Source: Helichrysum umbraculigerum (lineage: Eukaryota > Streptophyta > Magnoliopsida > Asterales > Asteraceae). From it: a stretch of 64,000 nucleotides of DNA. Made by a program: the position numbers and the translations under genes. The notes under the pieces are model-generated. The model worked only from the letters and a program-made list of their open reading frames with translations. It searched no databases and had not been told where the DNA came from. The stretch covers positions 137,661,277 through 137,725,276 of the forward strand of contig CATIUR010000005.1 of assembly GCA_949592205.1 (NCBI GenBank), in the 5' to 3' direction. Positions 1 to 10,573 of this stretch are shown here, one piece after another; the first letter of the stretch is position 1; each line of letters begins with the position of its first letter.

Positions 1-72
1 ATTTTTGGAAGTGGACAATTATTTGGGACGTTCGTAAAAGGAAATTGACTATAATTTTGGGATGGATGGAGT
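1..72. mobile_element. Partial Stowaway-like MITE (right end)
   Basis: The window opens inside the right part of an element of the same family as the one at 7094-7346. Both share the stretch reading GGAAGTGGACAATTA and end in a GGGA(C/T)GGA(G/T)GGAG terminus followed by TA. The left end lies outside the window. Confidence 0.6.
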
Positions 73-3000
73 ATTTAAATAGCCTATTTTTGGACTACCC
101 GTGAACAAAACTTTCAAATATTCGACTATTTAAACACTTTTTCAAAAGTTGAGATGATCGGCGAAGAAATCTCAAAATTAGAGGGATGATTTAAGTAATT
201 TACTCCAAAAATATTCATCTACTAAAATTGCGAAAGAATGAGCTAATTAAGAGAGATTGAGCAAAGAGATGAGAGTTAGAGGAGCCATCTATGAGAGAGA
301 GAGAGAGAAAAGAGCTGCACGTTTACGTTTTTGTCCATACATAAATTTTTTAATTTATTAGATTAAATAGATGTGGGATGAAATATGGGCCAAATAAAAT
401 GTTAAAGTTGGGCTACTAATGGATCAAAGTATGAAGGTAGGACCGGTAGGTCATCTATTATCATGGTTCATTTGATAAAATATCTAATCCTCTCTAAATA
501 ATTTTTGTATCCAAAGTAGGTCACTTGACCCATGTCATAACCTAGTAAATCCGCCTCTGGATGTAAAGTACACCTAAAAATGTACTAGTAGTAAGTGTCA
601 AGTTCGCTATTATGAGAAAGAAACTATATCAACAAATAAATACATCATGCGTATTTTTAAATTCATAACCCAAATAACCTTGAAAATCTTGACATGATTT
701 TTGAGCTAAATTGTATTTCTTCCTCTCATGATCTCACAAAATGCAAAAATTGCCACGATTCATCAATGTGCGTAACCCTTCAGGTCGCATACTCAAAAAA
801 GTGCACTAGTCGAAACTTGAAAACTACATTTGCGTAGGGACATTCCCCCTCCACATTAATGTATATCAGTACATACTACGAAGTGGCAGTTATACAGATG
901 ATTCACAAAGGATGTTTAGTTTGAACAATACTTGCGAAAACGATTAGATATGTGATTTTTTTTTATCTTCTCATGATATTGGTGAATTAAAAGAATTTAT
1001 GTTTTGAACAATTTCAAAAGGATGTCATGTAAGACGTGGTTACGGGTTACCCCATACTATTAGTTATGCCGGTCAATCTCAATCTGAAAAGGTATAAGTG
1101 GGTTGATTGGGTTGATTAAGTGTAACTTACGGGTTTGTAAGTTTGTGTAAGAATCATGTGAACAGGTCCAAAGGGGTCATCTTCACAATTCTGGAAAACT
1201 ATCAGCGGGTCGAACGGGTCTACACATGGGTTCACAATCAACCTCGTTTGAATATTCTAAAAAGTATTTGTAGGCGGTGGTGCGGTGGTTTACTTATTTT
1301 TTTTTTACGGAGAAGATGATATAAAAGAGAAGAAGTGAAGGTGTTGTGTAGATTATTATTATAGGGATATGTATATTAAATTATTAATGGTCCTACGGTG
1401 GTACACATATGCATGTTTCTTTCGTTTCTTTTGTGTATAAACCTTTAATTTTTAAATTATATAAAGTTGGAAAATAGATGTCAGGTGGGAAAAATATTAT
1501 ATTACTCTAAATAAAAAACGAAGCTAACTAGCAAGGTAAAGTACATCATAATTATTAACTCGTGACTCGACTTGTAATTCAGAATCTCGATTTTTTAATT
1601 CATGACTCGATTGGACTCGTAATAGTAACTATTTTACATTAGATACATATATTATATGTATATATATGTATATATATATATATAGTATATATATATTATT
1701 GTTTGATTTTTAATAAATGTAAAACACGTTGATAGTCGATAGTTAAAGTCGTTAACTGACATTCAATACAAAAACTTAATTCAAAATAAATTATAGTCAT
1801 TTACTTTTTTTAGTTTGTCCTTTAATTCTTTTATTACATTATGATATAAGTTTGTATGAGCATCTGACTCGTAAGAGTCGCACAAAAATCCTAAAAGTGA
1901 CACAAGATTTGGAAGAGTAAATAAACGATTCGTAAGAGTTAAAGTCAATTAAGAGTCGTGATTCGAGTGGCCTCGTTTTAAATTTTTTGACTCGACTCCT
2001 AACAGTCGACTCGTGAAACATGAAAGTTTATGAACTATGAAGTATTCATCTTTTAAATAGATATTGTCTATTTTTGAACTTCTAAATCATATTAATATTT
2101 AAGGCATTGTTACTCCAAATAAACTATGTTATGTTAACAGTTTAAAATATTGAAAAGCATTGAGATAGGTAAAATAGATAACTCGTTTTGCATTATTTAA
2201 CATAAATAAAATAACCAAAAAAAATTAAAATTAAAATTGATTTTATACTGGGTCGACCCAACCGGACCCGACCCAACCCATCTTGGACCCAACCCATTCG
2301 ACCCGATTCAAAGTTGGACCCGTGATCCATTTCGACCCAAACCCAATTTGACCCGTGACCCGACCCGTTTGCCAGGTATACTATTAGTATTTTAAAACCA
2401 AATTGCCATGTGCAACCATCAATGAAGTGGTAGGTGCCATATTACAATATTCTTCTGTTGACGAATATAAGTCCAAATACGGTTCAAGTACTAATGATTG
2501 CGTTTTATAATACTTAAACTGGGATTACTATGTCTTGTATTCTTGTTTAGTACTAGTAGTTAACATAACTATTTCCTCAATAATGTACAAGTAGTGGATT
2601 GAGTTTCATGACAAATTAACTTTCATCTCATGTAGAAAAATAGTTGGTTTATCTCACAATTAACTTAAATGACAAATTACAATGCTAACACATGTGTATT
2701 ACGTATTTCTTTAATAACGAGGATAAAGGTTAATTCCAACTCCAAACGCCCCCATTGTGCCAGGGGAGTTGCCCGGAATCATCTTTGTGGGGTGGACAAT
2801 GACTGGTACCAAAGACACACGAGACTAGGATGTTCCCGTCAAATTACACCTTTTTGCGAATAAATTCACTTGCAGTCCTAATTATATATTGGATAGAACT
2901 ACATTATGATATGCAATCTAAATTGGCATTAACAGTTTGAAGTCTCAAAATAGGTGCACCACAATTTGGTTCGATCATTCCCGGTTTTGTGGTTTGTTAA

Positions 3001-3426
3001 TATTCAGATCCTTGGATTTCTGTATAGTATTATTATGTTCGATTTCATCTATCTACAAAACATATACTACGTACAACAAAGCGAAAAGCACATGGAATCA
3101 TCAAGATAAGATTTATTACAAAAAAATAAATCACCATTAAAATGCCGTTTTAATTCAATTATATTTCACATTATCACTAAGATACATATACATAATTATA
3201 TATCAATTATGTTTCCGTTTTTCCATTTCAAAAGAAAACGCTAATGAAATGCTAATGAAATAGGCTAGTGATAAATACAACACATCTTTTGATATATACA
3301 CCACATTTTACGCATTCCGGAGCACAACTGTACAACACTGCAATGCATAAGTTTGGTGTATGAATATAAAAAATGTTGTATATATCAACACCCAATGAAA
3401 TATGATTCAGATGGAAACAACACTAG
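73..3426. other. Gene-free, AT-rich intergenic region with degenerate simple repeats
   Basis: No credible coding region is seen on either strand. Three blocks stand out. About 1550-2010 is rich in GACTCG/CGAGTC words, about 1660-1700 is an AT microsatellite, and about 2250-2375 is dense in GACCCG/GGGTC words and ends GTTTGCCAGGTATAC, like the end of an hAT-type repeat. About 3268-3415 has weak inverted symmetry around words resembling GTTGTATATATCAAC and may be another small foldback element. The short reading frames here (for example 2669-2863) show no recognisable domain. Confidence 0.6.
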
Positions 3427-3434
3427 TTTAATAA

Positions 3435-3566
3435 GGGGTGATGATATATCCACCACCCATTTTGATAAATCCACCACAATCATGCATTAACAGGTTGTAC
3501 TGTACAGTCTGTTAATGCATGATTGTGGTGGATTTATCAAAATGGATGGTGGATATATCAATCCCC
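3435..3566. mobile_element. hAT-type MITE, almost perfect foldback
   Basis: The 132-bp element is nearly a perfect hairpin. The left arm begins GGGGTGATGATATATCC and the right arm ends GGATATATCAATCCCC. It is flanked by the same 8 bp, TTTAATAA, at 3427-3434 and 3567-3574. An 8-bp target duplication is the hallmark of hAT transposition. A relative lies at 41313-41442. Confidence 0.8.
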
Positions 3567-3610
3567 TTTAATAAGAGCATGTTCTTAGAAACATATTTTA
3601 AAAAATAATA

Positions 3611-4458
3611 GGGAGTAGTTGGGAACGGAGGAAGGGACTATTTTGCAATTCTGACAAAGGTTATGGACCTGCTCAAAAAATTGTCTAAGAAAATTCCAAA
3701 AAAATTGTTCAAAATTTTATTCAATCGGAAAACTTGTTAATATGCAAGGTTCAGTCAAAATGCTAACAAACGTAAGATGCGGTAACAAATATACAGGGTG
3801 TAGTAAACAAATAATACTAATTTTCTAAATTCAAACATAAAATCAAGATTTACAACACATAAAAATGCTAAAAATAAATTATAAGATGTGGTAATGGTAT
3901 ACAAGATGTAGTAAACAAGTACTAGCACAAATATACATAAGTTGCATTTAAGATGCAGTAATTTTAGATACAGTGGAAAAAATATACGATGCAGTTTTTT
4001 TTCAGATCTAAAAAATAGATTTAGATCTAAAAAGTAGATCTACTTTTCAGATATACTTTTCAGATCTAGATATATATAGTGATGGTGGTGGAGCGGCGGT
4101 GGTGGCGGTAAATGGTGGTGACGTTGGAGCGTCGGTTGTGACGATGGAGCGGCGAGAGATGATAGAGAAACGACCACGGTTGGTTACGTCAGATGGAGGC
4201 CGGTTCACCAACGGTGGTGATTCGCATCTAAACTCGATCTGCGGTCACAAATCCACCTTCGTTTTCTTCGCCTCTTTTCTCCTGTGATGGTGGTGGTGAC
4301 GGTGGTGGTGGCGTGGTGGTGGTGAAGCGGCGGTGACGGATGTGGTGGATGGTGGTTGTGTGTTAGTGTGTATGTGTGTGTTTGTTTTGTGAAGAGAGAA
4401 CATTTTTATTTTGCATAAATTGCAAAATGGTCTCTTATCCTCCTTACCCTCTCTAACT
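3611..4458 (+). mobile_element. Dispersed terminal-inverted-repeat element, copy A
   Basis: The outer ends are inverted relative to each other: GGGACTATTTTGCAATT at about 3634-3650 and AATTGCAAAATGGTCTC at about 4418-4434. The interior has repeated words of the type GATGCAGTAA and a GC-richer block at 4080-4340. That block contains an ERREMIEKRPRLVTS-like reading frame, a GGTGGTGG-rich tract and TGTGTG repeats. A diverged copy in the opposite orientation lies near 42400-43690, and its reading frame has the same core. No transposase is visible, so it is non-autonomous or degenerate. Confidence 0.6.
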
Positions 4459-5190
4459 TCCATTCTCCTATGATCTAAATCAAAATAATATAGCCAACAC
4501 GCATAATGACTTATTCGTTGAAATTTTTTTTTAATGTAAATCTAGTTTTTAAATAACCTTTAAAAATAACAATAACATTGTTTATACATAAAATATTGAA
4601 ATGCGTAGCAACAGAGCATATTTATTAACCCCTCGTAGTTATGGTGGATAAAATAGTTAATGATGATGTGTTAGTAGGGGTGTAATCGAGTCGAGTCGAC
4701 ACACTGTCAAGCTCGAGCTCAACTCGATTAGAAAACTCAAAGTTCGAAACTCGACTCGAGCTCGATCGAGTTTGTATTTTCAAGCTCGAACTCGACTCGA
4801 CTCGACTCGACTAATGAACCGATACTTTTGAGCTCGGCTCGACTCGACTCATCTCGGTTATCAATATTAAAATATTAATATTAAATAATTTAGAATTAAT
4901 ATTAATCAACTCGATAATTTTAAGTTTGACTCGACTCGACTCGATACCTTCATACTCGACTCGAAGTTTATTATATAATTTGGTAAATATCTTAATATAC
5001 AAATATATGGAGGGTTAATTGTAAAATTATGCAAGCTCGATTAGGCTCGCGAGCCTCTCTATCTGAGTATTTTGATACTCGAGCTCGACTCGAAACTCTA
5101 CTTGAGTAGCTCGAGCTCGACTCGACTTGTACCGAGTCAATTACGAGTATTTCTCGAGTCGATCTCGGATAGCTCATGAGTTGTCTCGTG
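4459..5190. repeat. CGAGCTCGA/GACTCG-rich repeat, probably a degenerate hAT-like element
   Basis: From about 4675 the sequence begins TAGGGGTGTAATCGAG, resembling the termini of plant hAT elements. It continues with dense alternating CTCGAG, GACTCG and AGCTCGA words on both strands to about 5190. I cannot define the right end or a target duplication. The leading 200 bp hold nothing recognisable. Confidence 0.45.
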
Positions 5191-5537
5191 AAGGTAAATT
5201 TAATTGCATTGTAAGAATTCTGTATATTAAAAAGTTGATTTTTATTCGTGTATTAAACTTGCCGCCGGCACTCATGCCTTTGAGTGTTTATAAGGAACGT
5301 TCATTGGTCATTAAAATTATACGAAGTGAAGTCCATATAATTGAATAATCTTTTATTTGATTACAGAAAAAAGTTAATTTATTAAAAAAAAAAAAAAAAA
5401 CTTCTAAAAATCTCATAAATTATAAGCTTGTTGACATAGTTTTCAAAATACAATAGTGATAAGCTTCACTTTTAGTTACTTAGGCCAAAAATATTATTTG
5501 ACTTAGAATACTTAGGTGCATGGTTCATCAATGTGTT

Positions 5538-5795
5538 TTATATACAATTCGTCGTCAGTCTCTCTGTTTCACTTTTTGCACTGACAGTTTAAAAACATAA
5601 ATGTTGTTGCGTGTTTGATCCCTCATCCAACTAAAGTGACTACTATACCCTTAATTTCCCATTTATTAATAGGACATCAAAGGTAACTTTGACATTTTAG
5701 TTGGAGGAGGTACGGGGCGCACAACAACTTTTGTAATTTTGGACTGTCAGTGCAAAAAGTAAAGTACGGGGACTGACGATGCAATTATGTGTAAG
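5538..5795. mobile_element. Foldback MITE
   Basis: The left arm includes CGTCAGTC ... CACTTTTTGCACTGACAG (about 5551-5590). The right arm includes its inverted counterpart CTGTCAGTGCAAAAAGT ... GGGGACTGACG (about 5744-5779). The ~150-bp loop is AT-rich and non-coding. The family is unknown and no clear target duplication is seen. Confidence 0.65.
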
Positions 5796-5812
5796 CCACA
5801 TTGACTAACAAT

Positions 5813-6007
5813 TAGGCCTGTAAACGAACCGAACGAACACGAAAGAAGCATGTTTGTGTTCGTTCATTAAGGTTTTATCGAATGAACACGAACGGATAAG
5901 CGAACTGATTTTGTTGTTCATGTTCGTTCACTAAGAAAATTTATTTTTCACGAACATATATATAATTTAATGCATTTTTTCGTTAATACTTTAAACGGGC
6001 TTCACTG

Positions 6008-6052
<45 letters not shown>

Positions 6053-6301
6053 GTCATTAAAATAAGATGTACAAATATGTGTTAATTTAGTTATACTACT
6101 AGTTAACAATCGAACATGTTATCGAACGTTCACGAACGCTAATAAACGAACGGGACCTATGTTCATGTTCGTTCGTATAATTAAATAAACGTAACATTTT
6201 GTTCATGTTCGTTCATATAACGAAACGAACGAACATAAACGAACTTCCCATCGAACGGTTCGTGAATTGTTCGTCGAACGTTCGGTTCGCTTACGGGCTT
6301 A
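5813..6301. mobile_element. hAT-type non-autonomous element built of GTTCG repeats
   Basis: Terminal inverted repeats begin TAGGCCTGTAAACGAACCG on the left and end CGGTTCGCTTACGGGCTTA on the right. The 8-bp target duplication CTAACAAT flanks it at 5805-5812 and 6302-6309. The interior is a dense array of GTTCGTT/AACGAAC words in both orientations, interrupted by a (AC)20 microsatellite. There is no coding capacity. Confidence 0.75.
6009..6049. repeat. (AC)n microsatellite
   Basis: This is about 20 perfect AC dinucleotides inside the GTTCG-rich hAT-type element. Confidence 0.95.
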
Positions 6302-6499
6302 CTAACAATGCAACAAACTCTTATAATTATTAGAAAAGTTGACAACAAACTCTTATAATTATTAGAAAAGTTGACGGGCTTAAAAAATATTAAGAATGAG
6401 TTTATTAACCTTTTTAAATATCAATAAGGGAAATTAAATTTTTTGTCCCAATTTTTAAGTGTATAAAAAAATTTGGTCCTCCCAAACAAAAAGTTGTTA

Positions 6500-6815
6500 A
6501 TTTGCCCTGCTCGGGCGTAAGTCGCAAATTACGACTTACGACCCGCAACACGCAAGTCACGGTATCGCTCTCAACCTCGATCTCGCTAACCTAAACACGA
6601 CCTCAGACATGCAATACGCAAGTCCCGGGTCGCAATCTGCAACTTGCGAATAACCTCATTCTCGTTCACGATCTCGCTCACCTGGCCACCACCTCGGACA
6701 CACAATACGCAACTTGCAATCGCTTGTTTCACATCTGACCCGACTACGATCTCATCTTCGATCTCTTTCACCCGGCCACGACTCGGACACGCAATACGCA
6801 ACTAGCAATTTGCTT
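6500..6815. repeat. Degenerate short tandem repeats with a perfect small hairpin
   Basis: Three related blocks of about 90-100 bp begin near 6570, 6670 and 6757. Each reads roughly GATCTCG(C)T-ACC ... CTCGGACACGCAATACGCAA. Just upstream, at about 6517-6541, is the perfect 9-bp hairpin CGTAAGTCG / CGACTTACG. The GC content is higher than in the surroundings. The overlapping reading frames on both strands are by-products of the repeat. Confidence 0.5.
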
Positions 6816-7093
6816 ATTGGATGGGACGGAACAAAACGTCAAAAAACTATTCAAAGGCAAATAAAGGAAAAGAAAAGAGTAGACAAAAAGATTAGGACCA
6901 CCCCAATGGCCCAAAATGTCAAAGAAAAACACCCACAACCTCCAAAGATTCCTGGATGATGTTCTAATTCCTAAACTTTAAACTGAATGAAATGACAATA
7001 CTACCCTTTAAACCAGTGCTAAACCGAGGTTAATTGTGGCAATCAATATATAAAATCCTCGACTTTTACATACCATATAAGGAAACACTTCTA

Positions 7094-7346
7094 CTCCCTC
7101 CGTCCCAATTTTATTGTCCCCAGACAAAAAGACACGCAGTTTAAGAAAATATAACTATCTCTCTCTTACTTTTTGATAAAATGACAATTTTACCCTCTAC
7201 TTTTTACCTATTTTTTTGTCTTACATATATACACTATGGGTAAAAAAGAACTTTATTTCCTTAAACTTTCTATTTATGGAAGTGGACAATTAATTTGGTA
7301 TAACTCAAAATGGAAATAGTGGACAAAAGAAATGGGACGGAGGGAG
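7094..7346. mobile_element. Stowaway-type (Tc1/mariner) MITE in the MED19 upstream region
   Basis: The left end CTCCCTCCGTCCC and the right end GGGACGGAGGGAG are perfect inverted repeats matching the classic Stowaway terminus. TA lies on both sides (7092-7093 and 7347-7348). The element is 253 bp, AT-rich and non-coding. It ends about 50 bp before the likely transcribed region of MED19. Confidence 0.9.
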
Positions 7347-7389
7347 TATAATTTAACTCTTTAGACCCCCTTACCTGCATATTAGGGTT

Positions 7390-8391
7390 TATTTCGGTTA
7401 AAAAGGGGGAAAACTACGTAAAACGAATAAAAACCCTTGATTTCAGCAATTAATCCTCGATTTCGCTAAATTGAGTTGGAAATTAGTCATTAATCAATCG
7501 ATTTTTGAGTTCCGATAATCGATTTTGTACCAGGTATATTTAGTTCTTCGCATTGTAAGGCCAAAAGAATATAAAAAGATACTACAATTTTGGATGATAT
7601 CTATTGATTAAATTGATTTTAAATATGAGTTTTGTAGTTGTTTAGTTTTAATGAATGTTGAAATCGATGGAATGATGGATTGATTATAGGTTTATTATGT
7701 CACTGACTAGGGATTAGAATTCGAAATTATGGATTTTGAGTAAGTTATGCTCAATGCATCATTATGATGACGTTTTCTTTTTTTTGTAGAGATTAATAAG
7801 TGTTTGAAAATGTGTAAAACTTTACCCAGAATGCTGTTCTGTTATATATATCCGATTATAGAAAATTTATATTGTATGTATCGAACTTCCGAATATTGTT
7901 ATTGTATCTATCTAACCTCTTATGGTTGAGTAAGCTAGATTGATTTAGTTATGGTTGTGAATCTTTCGTTACAGCATCCTTTTTCATTGTTAACTAGTAA
8001 TTGTAGGTACTGGACTTATTATGTTGCTTATTTCTTTCGCATTACTGCATTAGCACTTGTGATGTAAGTACTTGGATGTGGCTTTAGTTAAGACGTGTTT
8101 ACGTTTTTGTTTGTTAAGCTAACTTTTTTCAGTTTTCAATGAACAAATAATATGTACAAGATATCTAGACACACATATGCATGCATACACTGATACACAC
8201 TTAAGTTGGTATTCTTATGTGTTTCTGTGCTTCATAGGTATTATTTGATTATTAAACTTAAATGTTGATTGTGTGCATTCCTAAGGAAAGTTGTTGAAGT
8301 GTTATTGAAATCTCTTGTTCGCAAACAGTTTATGATTCTTACTATGCAATTTCAGGTGATGATGGTATACCCTTGTATGAGATAGTGACTG
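7390..8391 (+). promoter_or_regulatory. MED19 5' untranslated region with an intron
   Basis: A leader exon appears to end at 7533 (TACCAG then GTATAT). An intron runs from 7534 to about 8355, where the acceptor TGCAATTTCAG precedes the second leader exon, 36 bp upstream of the start codon at 8392. The transcription start is not defined by the sequence; an obvious TATA box was not identified. The intron holds no coding sequence. Confidence 0.55.
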
Positions 8392-10573
8392 ATGGATCTG
8401 GAAAGCAAGAAGTTCGGTAAAGGTAACTCACATGTTGCATACTTTGTTCGTTACAGTTTCTTTTCTTTTTCTTTTTTTTCTTCTTTTTTCTTTTTTTTGA
8501 AGATCAAAAAATCTTTTCCCAATATATCTTTTATGGTATATAGTCTGTCCAGCATGTCTATATGTAAGGCCCTGAGTGGTTAACCTACTTCTTACTCGCC
8601 TATGTATATTTGATGTTTCAAATTGGTGTTATTCTCGGTAATTCATGAAAACTTATCTGTTTTAGTTGGACCATAAAGGAGTAGTATTGAAAAACATTAT
8701 GTTCTTGACAATCAAACTATAGTTGGTTTGATTGAGGTAAATGATACGTACTGTTTTAATTATGAACAACAAGAAGTTCGAGTAGGTATTAAAGAAACAA
8801 TACTACTAGGTTGGTGTATGAGATACTTTCATTAACTCACATATGTGAATGTGACATATTAGATTTAAAAATCTCTAGCCTCTTCATTGATTGGAAAAAA
8901 TAATTCTTCTGTCACTGAGTGTTTCATGAAAGATATGATTAACTACCCATATACCAATTTATGCATTTACTTTTACGAAGAGTTTCTTGCTAAGCTTTTT
9001 TTCAGATCTTTTAGAAAAGTTTTTTTATGGTGGTCTCACTTTTAGCCTACACTAAATAGTTTAGAAGTGCTTGTTTTTGTAATATTTGGTCACAAGTAAC
9101 TATCTACTTCGTGCTATTCGCAATACAGGTCCGAAAGAACTTACGGGGGCTGTGGATCTTCTTAATTACTACAAGTTATTACCTCACTATGAGTTTTTCT
9201 GCAAGAAGTCACTTCCTTCATCGATTTCAGATACACATTACCTTCGTAATGCTGTTGGAGACACAGAAATTAGGAAAGGAGAAGGAATGCAGTTGAGTCA
9301 GTTAATAGAGAGTACTTCCTCTTCAAGGGAGACCAAGACACGCATACAGCCATTTGACATAAACGTTCTCAGGGAGGCCTTTTCTTTAAGGGAAACTGCT
9401 CATATTGAGCTGCCAGCTGTAAGATAATTGAATATTATGTTCCTTGAATTGTTCCTTAATCTGATATCTAAATTATACAAGAGAAAATTCATAGATTACT
9501 TTTTCTCTTAGAAGCAGTGGATAAGCTATGTCATAGATTAAATAGTTTCATTTTAGCTGTATTTATCACCTAAACCTATAGTTAGTGACTAATGGAAGGT
9601 AATATTTTGTAGTCAGAGAAAGGGGTTCCTACACAAGTTGGAAGGTCTAAAAGTGAATATAAGGACAAGGAAAAGAAGCATAAAAAGCACAAGGACAAAG
9701 ACAGGGAGAAACATAAAGAGCATAAGAAACATAAACATCGTCATAAGGATCGAAGTAAAGATAAGGACAAGGGAAAAAAGAATGATAAAATTAGTCATCA
9801 TGGTGTTGGTGCTGAAATCTTGAACAAACCCCATGAGAAGGTTCGATTATTGTGATCTTATACTCTGTCTTTTCAGAAGTATCAAGGCTTCTAATGTCTT
9901 CTTGTTTGAAAAGCTAATCACATAGAAATTTTAGCAACTTTTTTGAGCTTGACAAAAACCATCGATGTTTCAAACTTGGTTAAAGTAACAAAATTTAGAA
10001 ATATTGATATAAGGTAATCTGACCTGGTAAGTGAAAAATGCTAACATGATAGCTGAAGTGTTAGTAACTTTTGACCATCTTGACTTTCTTTCTGACGTGG
10101 CTTCTGCGAACCTGTTATCTTAGTTAATACCTTAACTCGTAACCTTTGAAATTATGATGTGATTTTCTGGCTCAAAAGAAGTTGGTTACCTGAAATAGAA
10201 TTCATAATTTTAATAGTTACATTCTCTACACTTGGCCCTCGTTTAAATTTTCATTTAGCTTCAGTCAATTGCTTTGCTGTCCCATTGAGTGATAAATTTA
10301 CTCTTTCCTTCTTTGTATGTCTCGATACTAATTGTATTATTATTTGGCTTTGTTTTCAGAAAAGGAAGCATGAGGTAGATGAGGACTTAAATGGCATTAA
10401 CAGGTACAAGAACAGTAAGGTAACTTTGATGAACTTTTTCCCATCTTAAAGTGGTTCATTTTACTTTCAAGTGATCGTATTTAGCTCCTCATTTGCCCAT
10501 GGCTTGTATTTTAAATTTGTAGCATAAGAGCTCAAAGATGGATGAATTTGGTGCAATAAGGATAGCAGCTTGA
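8392..10573 (+). CDS. MED19: Mediator of RNA polymerase II transcription subunit 19 (MED19), five coding exons
   Basis: Coding exons are 8392-8422, 9129-9418, 9613-9840, 10360-10419 and 10523-10573. All junctions are GT-AG and join in frame to 219 aa, close to the usual length of plant MED19. MED19 is a head-module subunit of the nuclear Mediator complex that links DNA-bound activators to RNA polymerase II. The protein starts MDLESKKFGKGPKELTGAV. Residues 1-107 hold the conserved MED19 core, including LLNYYKLLPHYEFF and GEGMQLSQLIE. Residues 115-205 are very rich in Lys and His (repeated HKKHKDKD-type words), the basic tail expected to act in nuclear import and protein contacts. It ends SSKMDEFGA-like followed by RIAA. 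The short first exon encodes only ten full codons, and the start is fixed by homology. Upstream lies a Stowaway MITE. Downstream, splice-site-like pairs suggest 3'UTR introns. I see no inactivating change. Recognition is from memory of the family, not a search. Confidence 0.93.
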
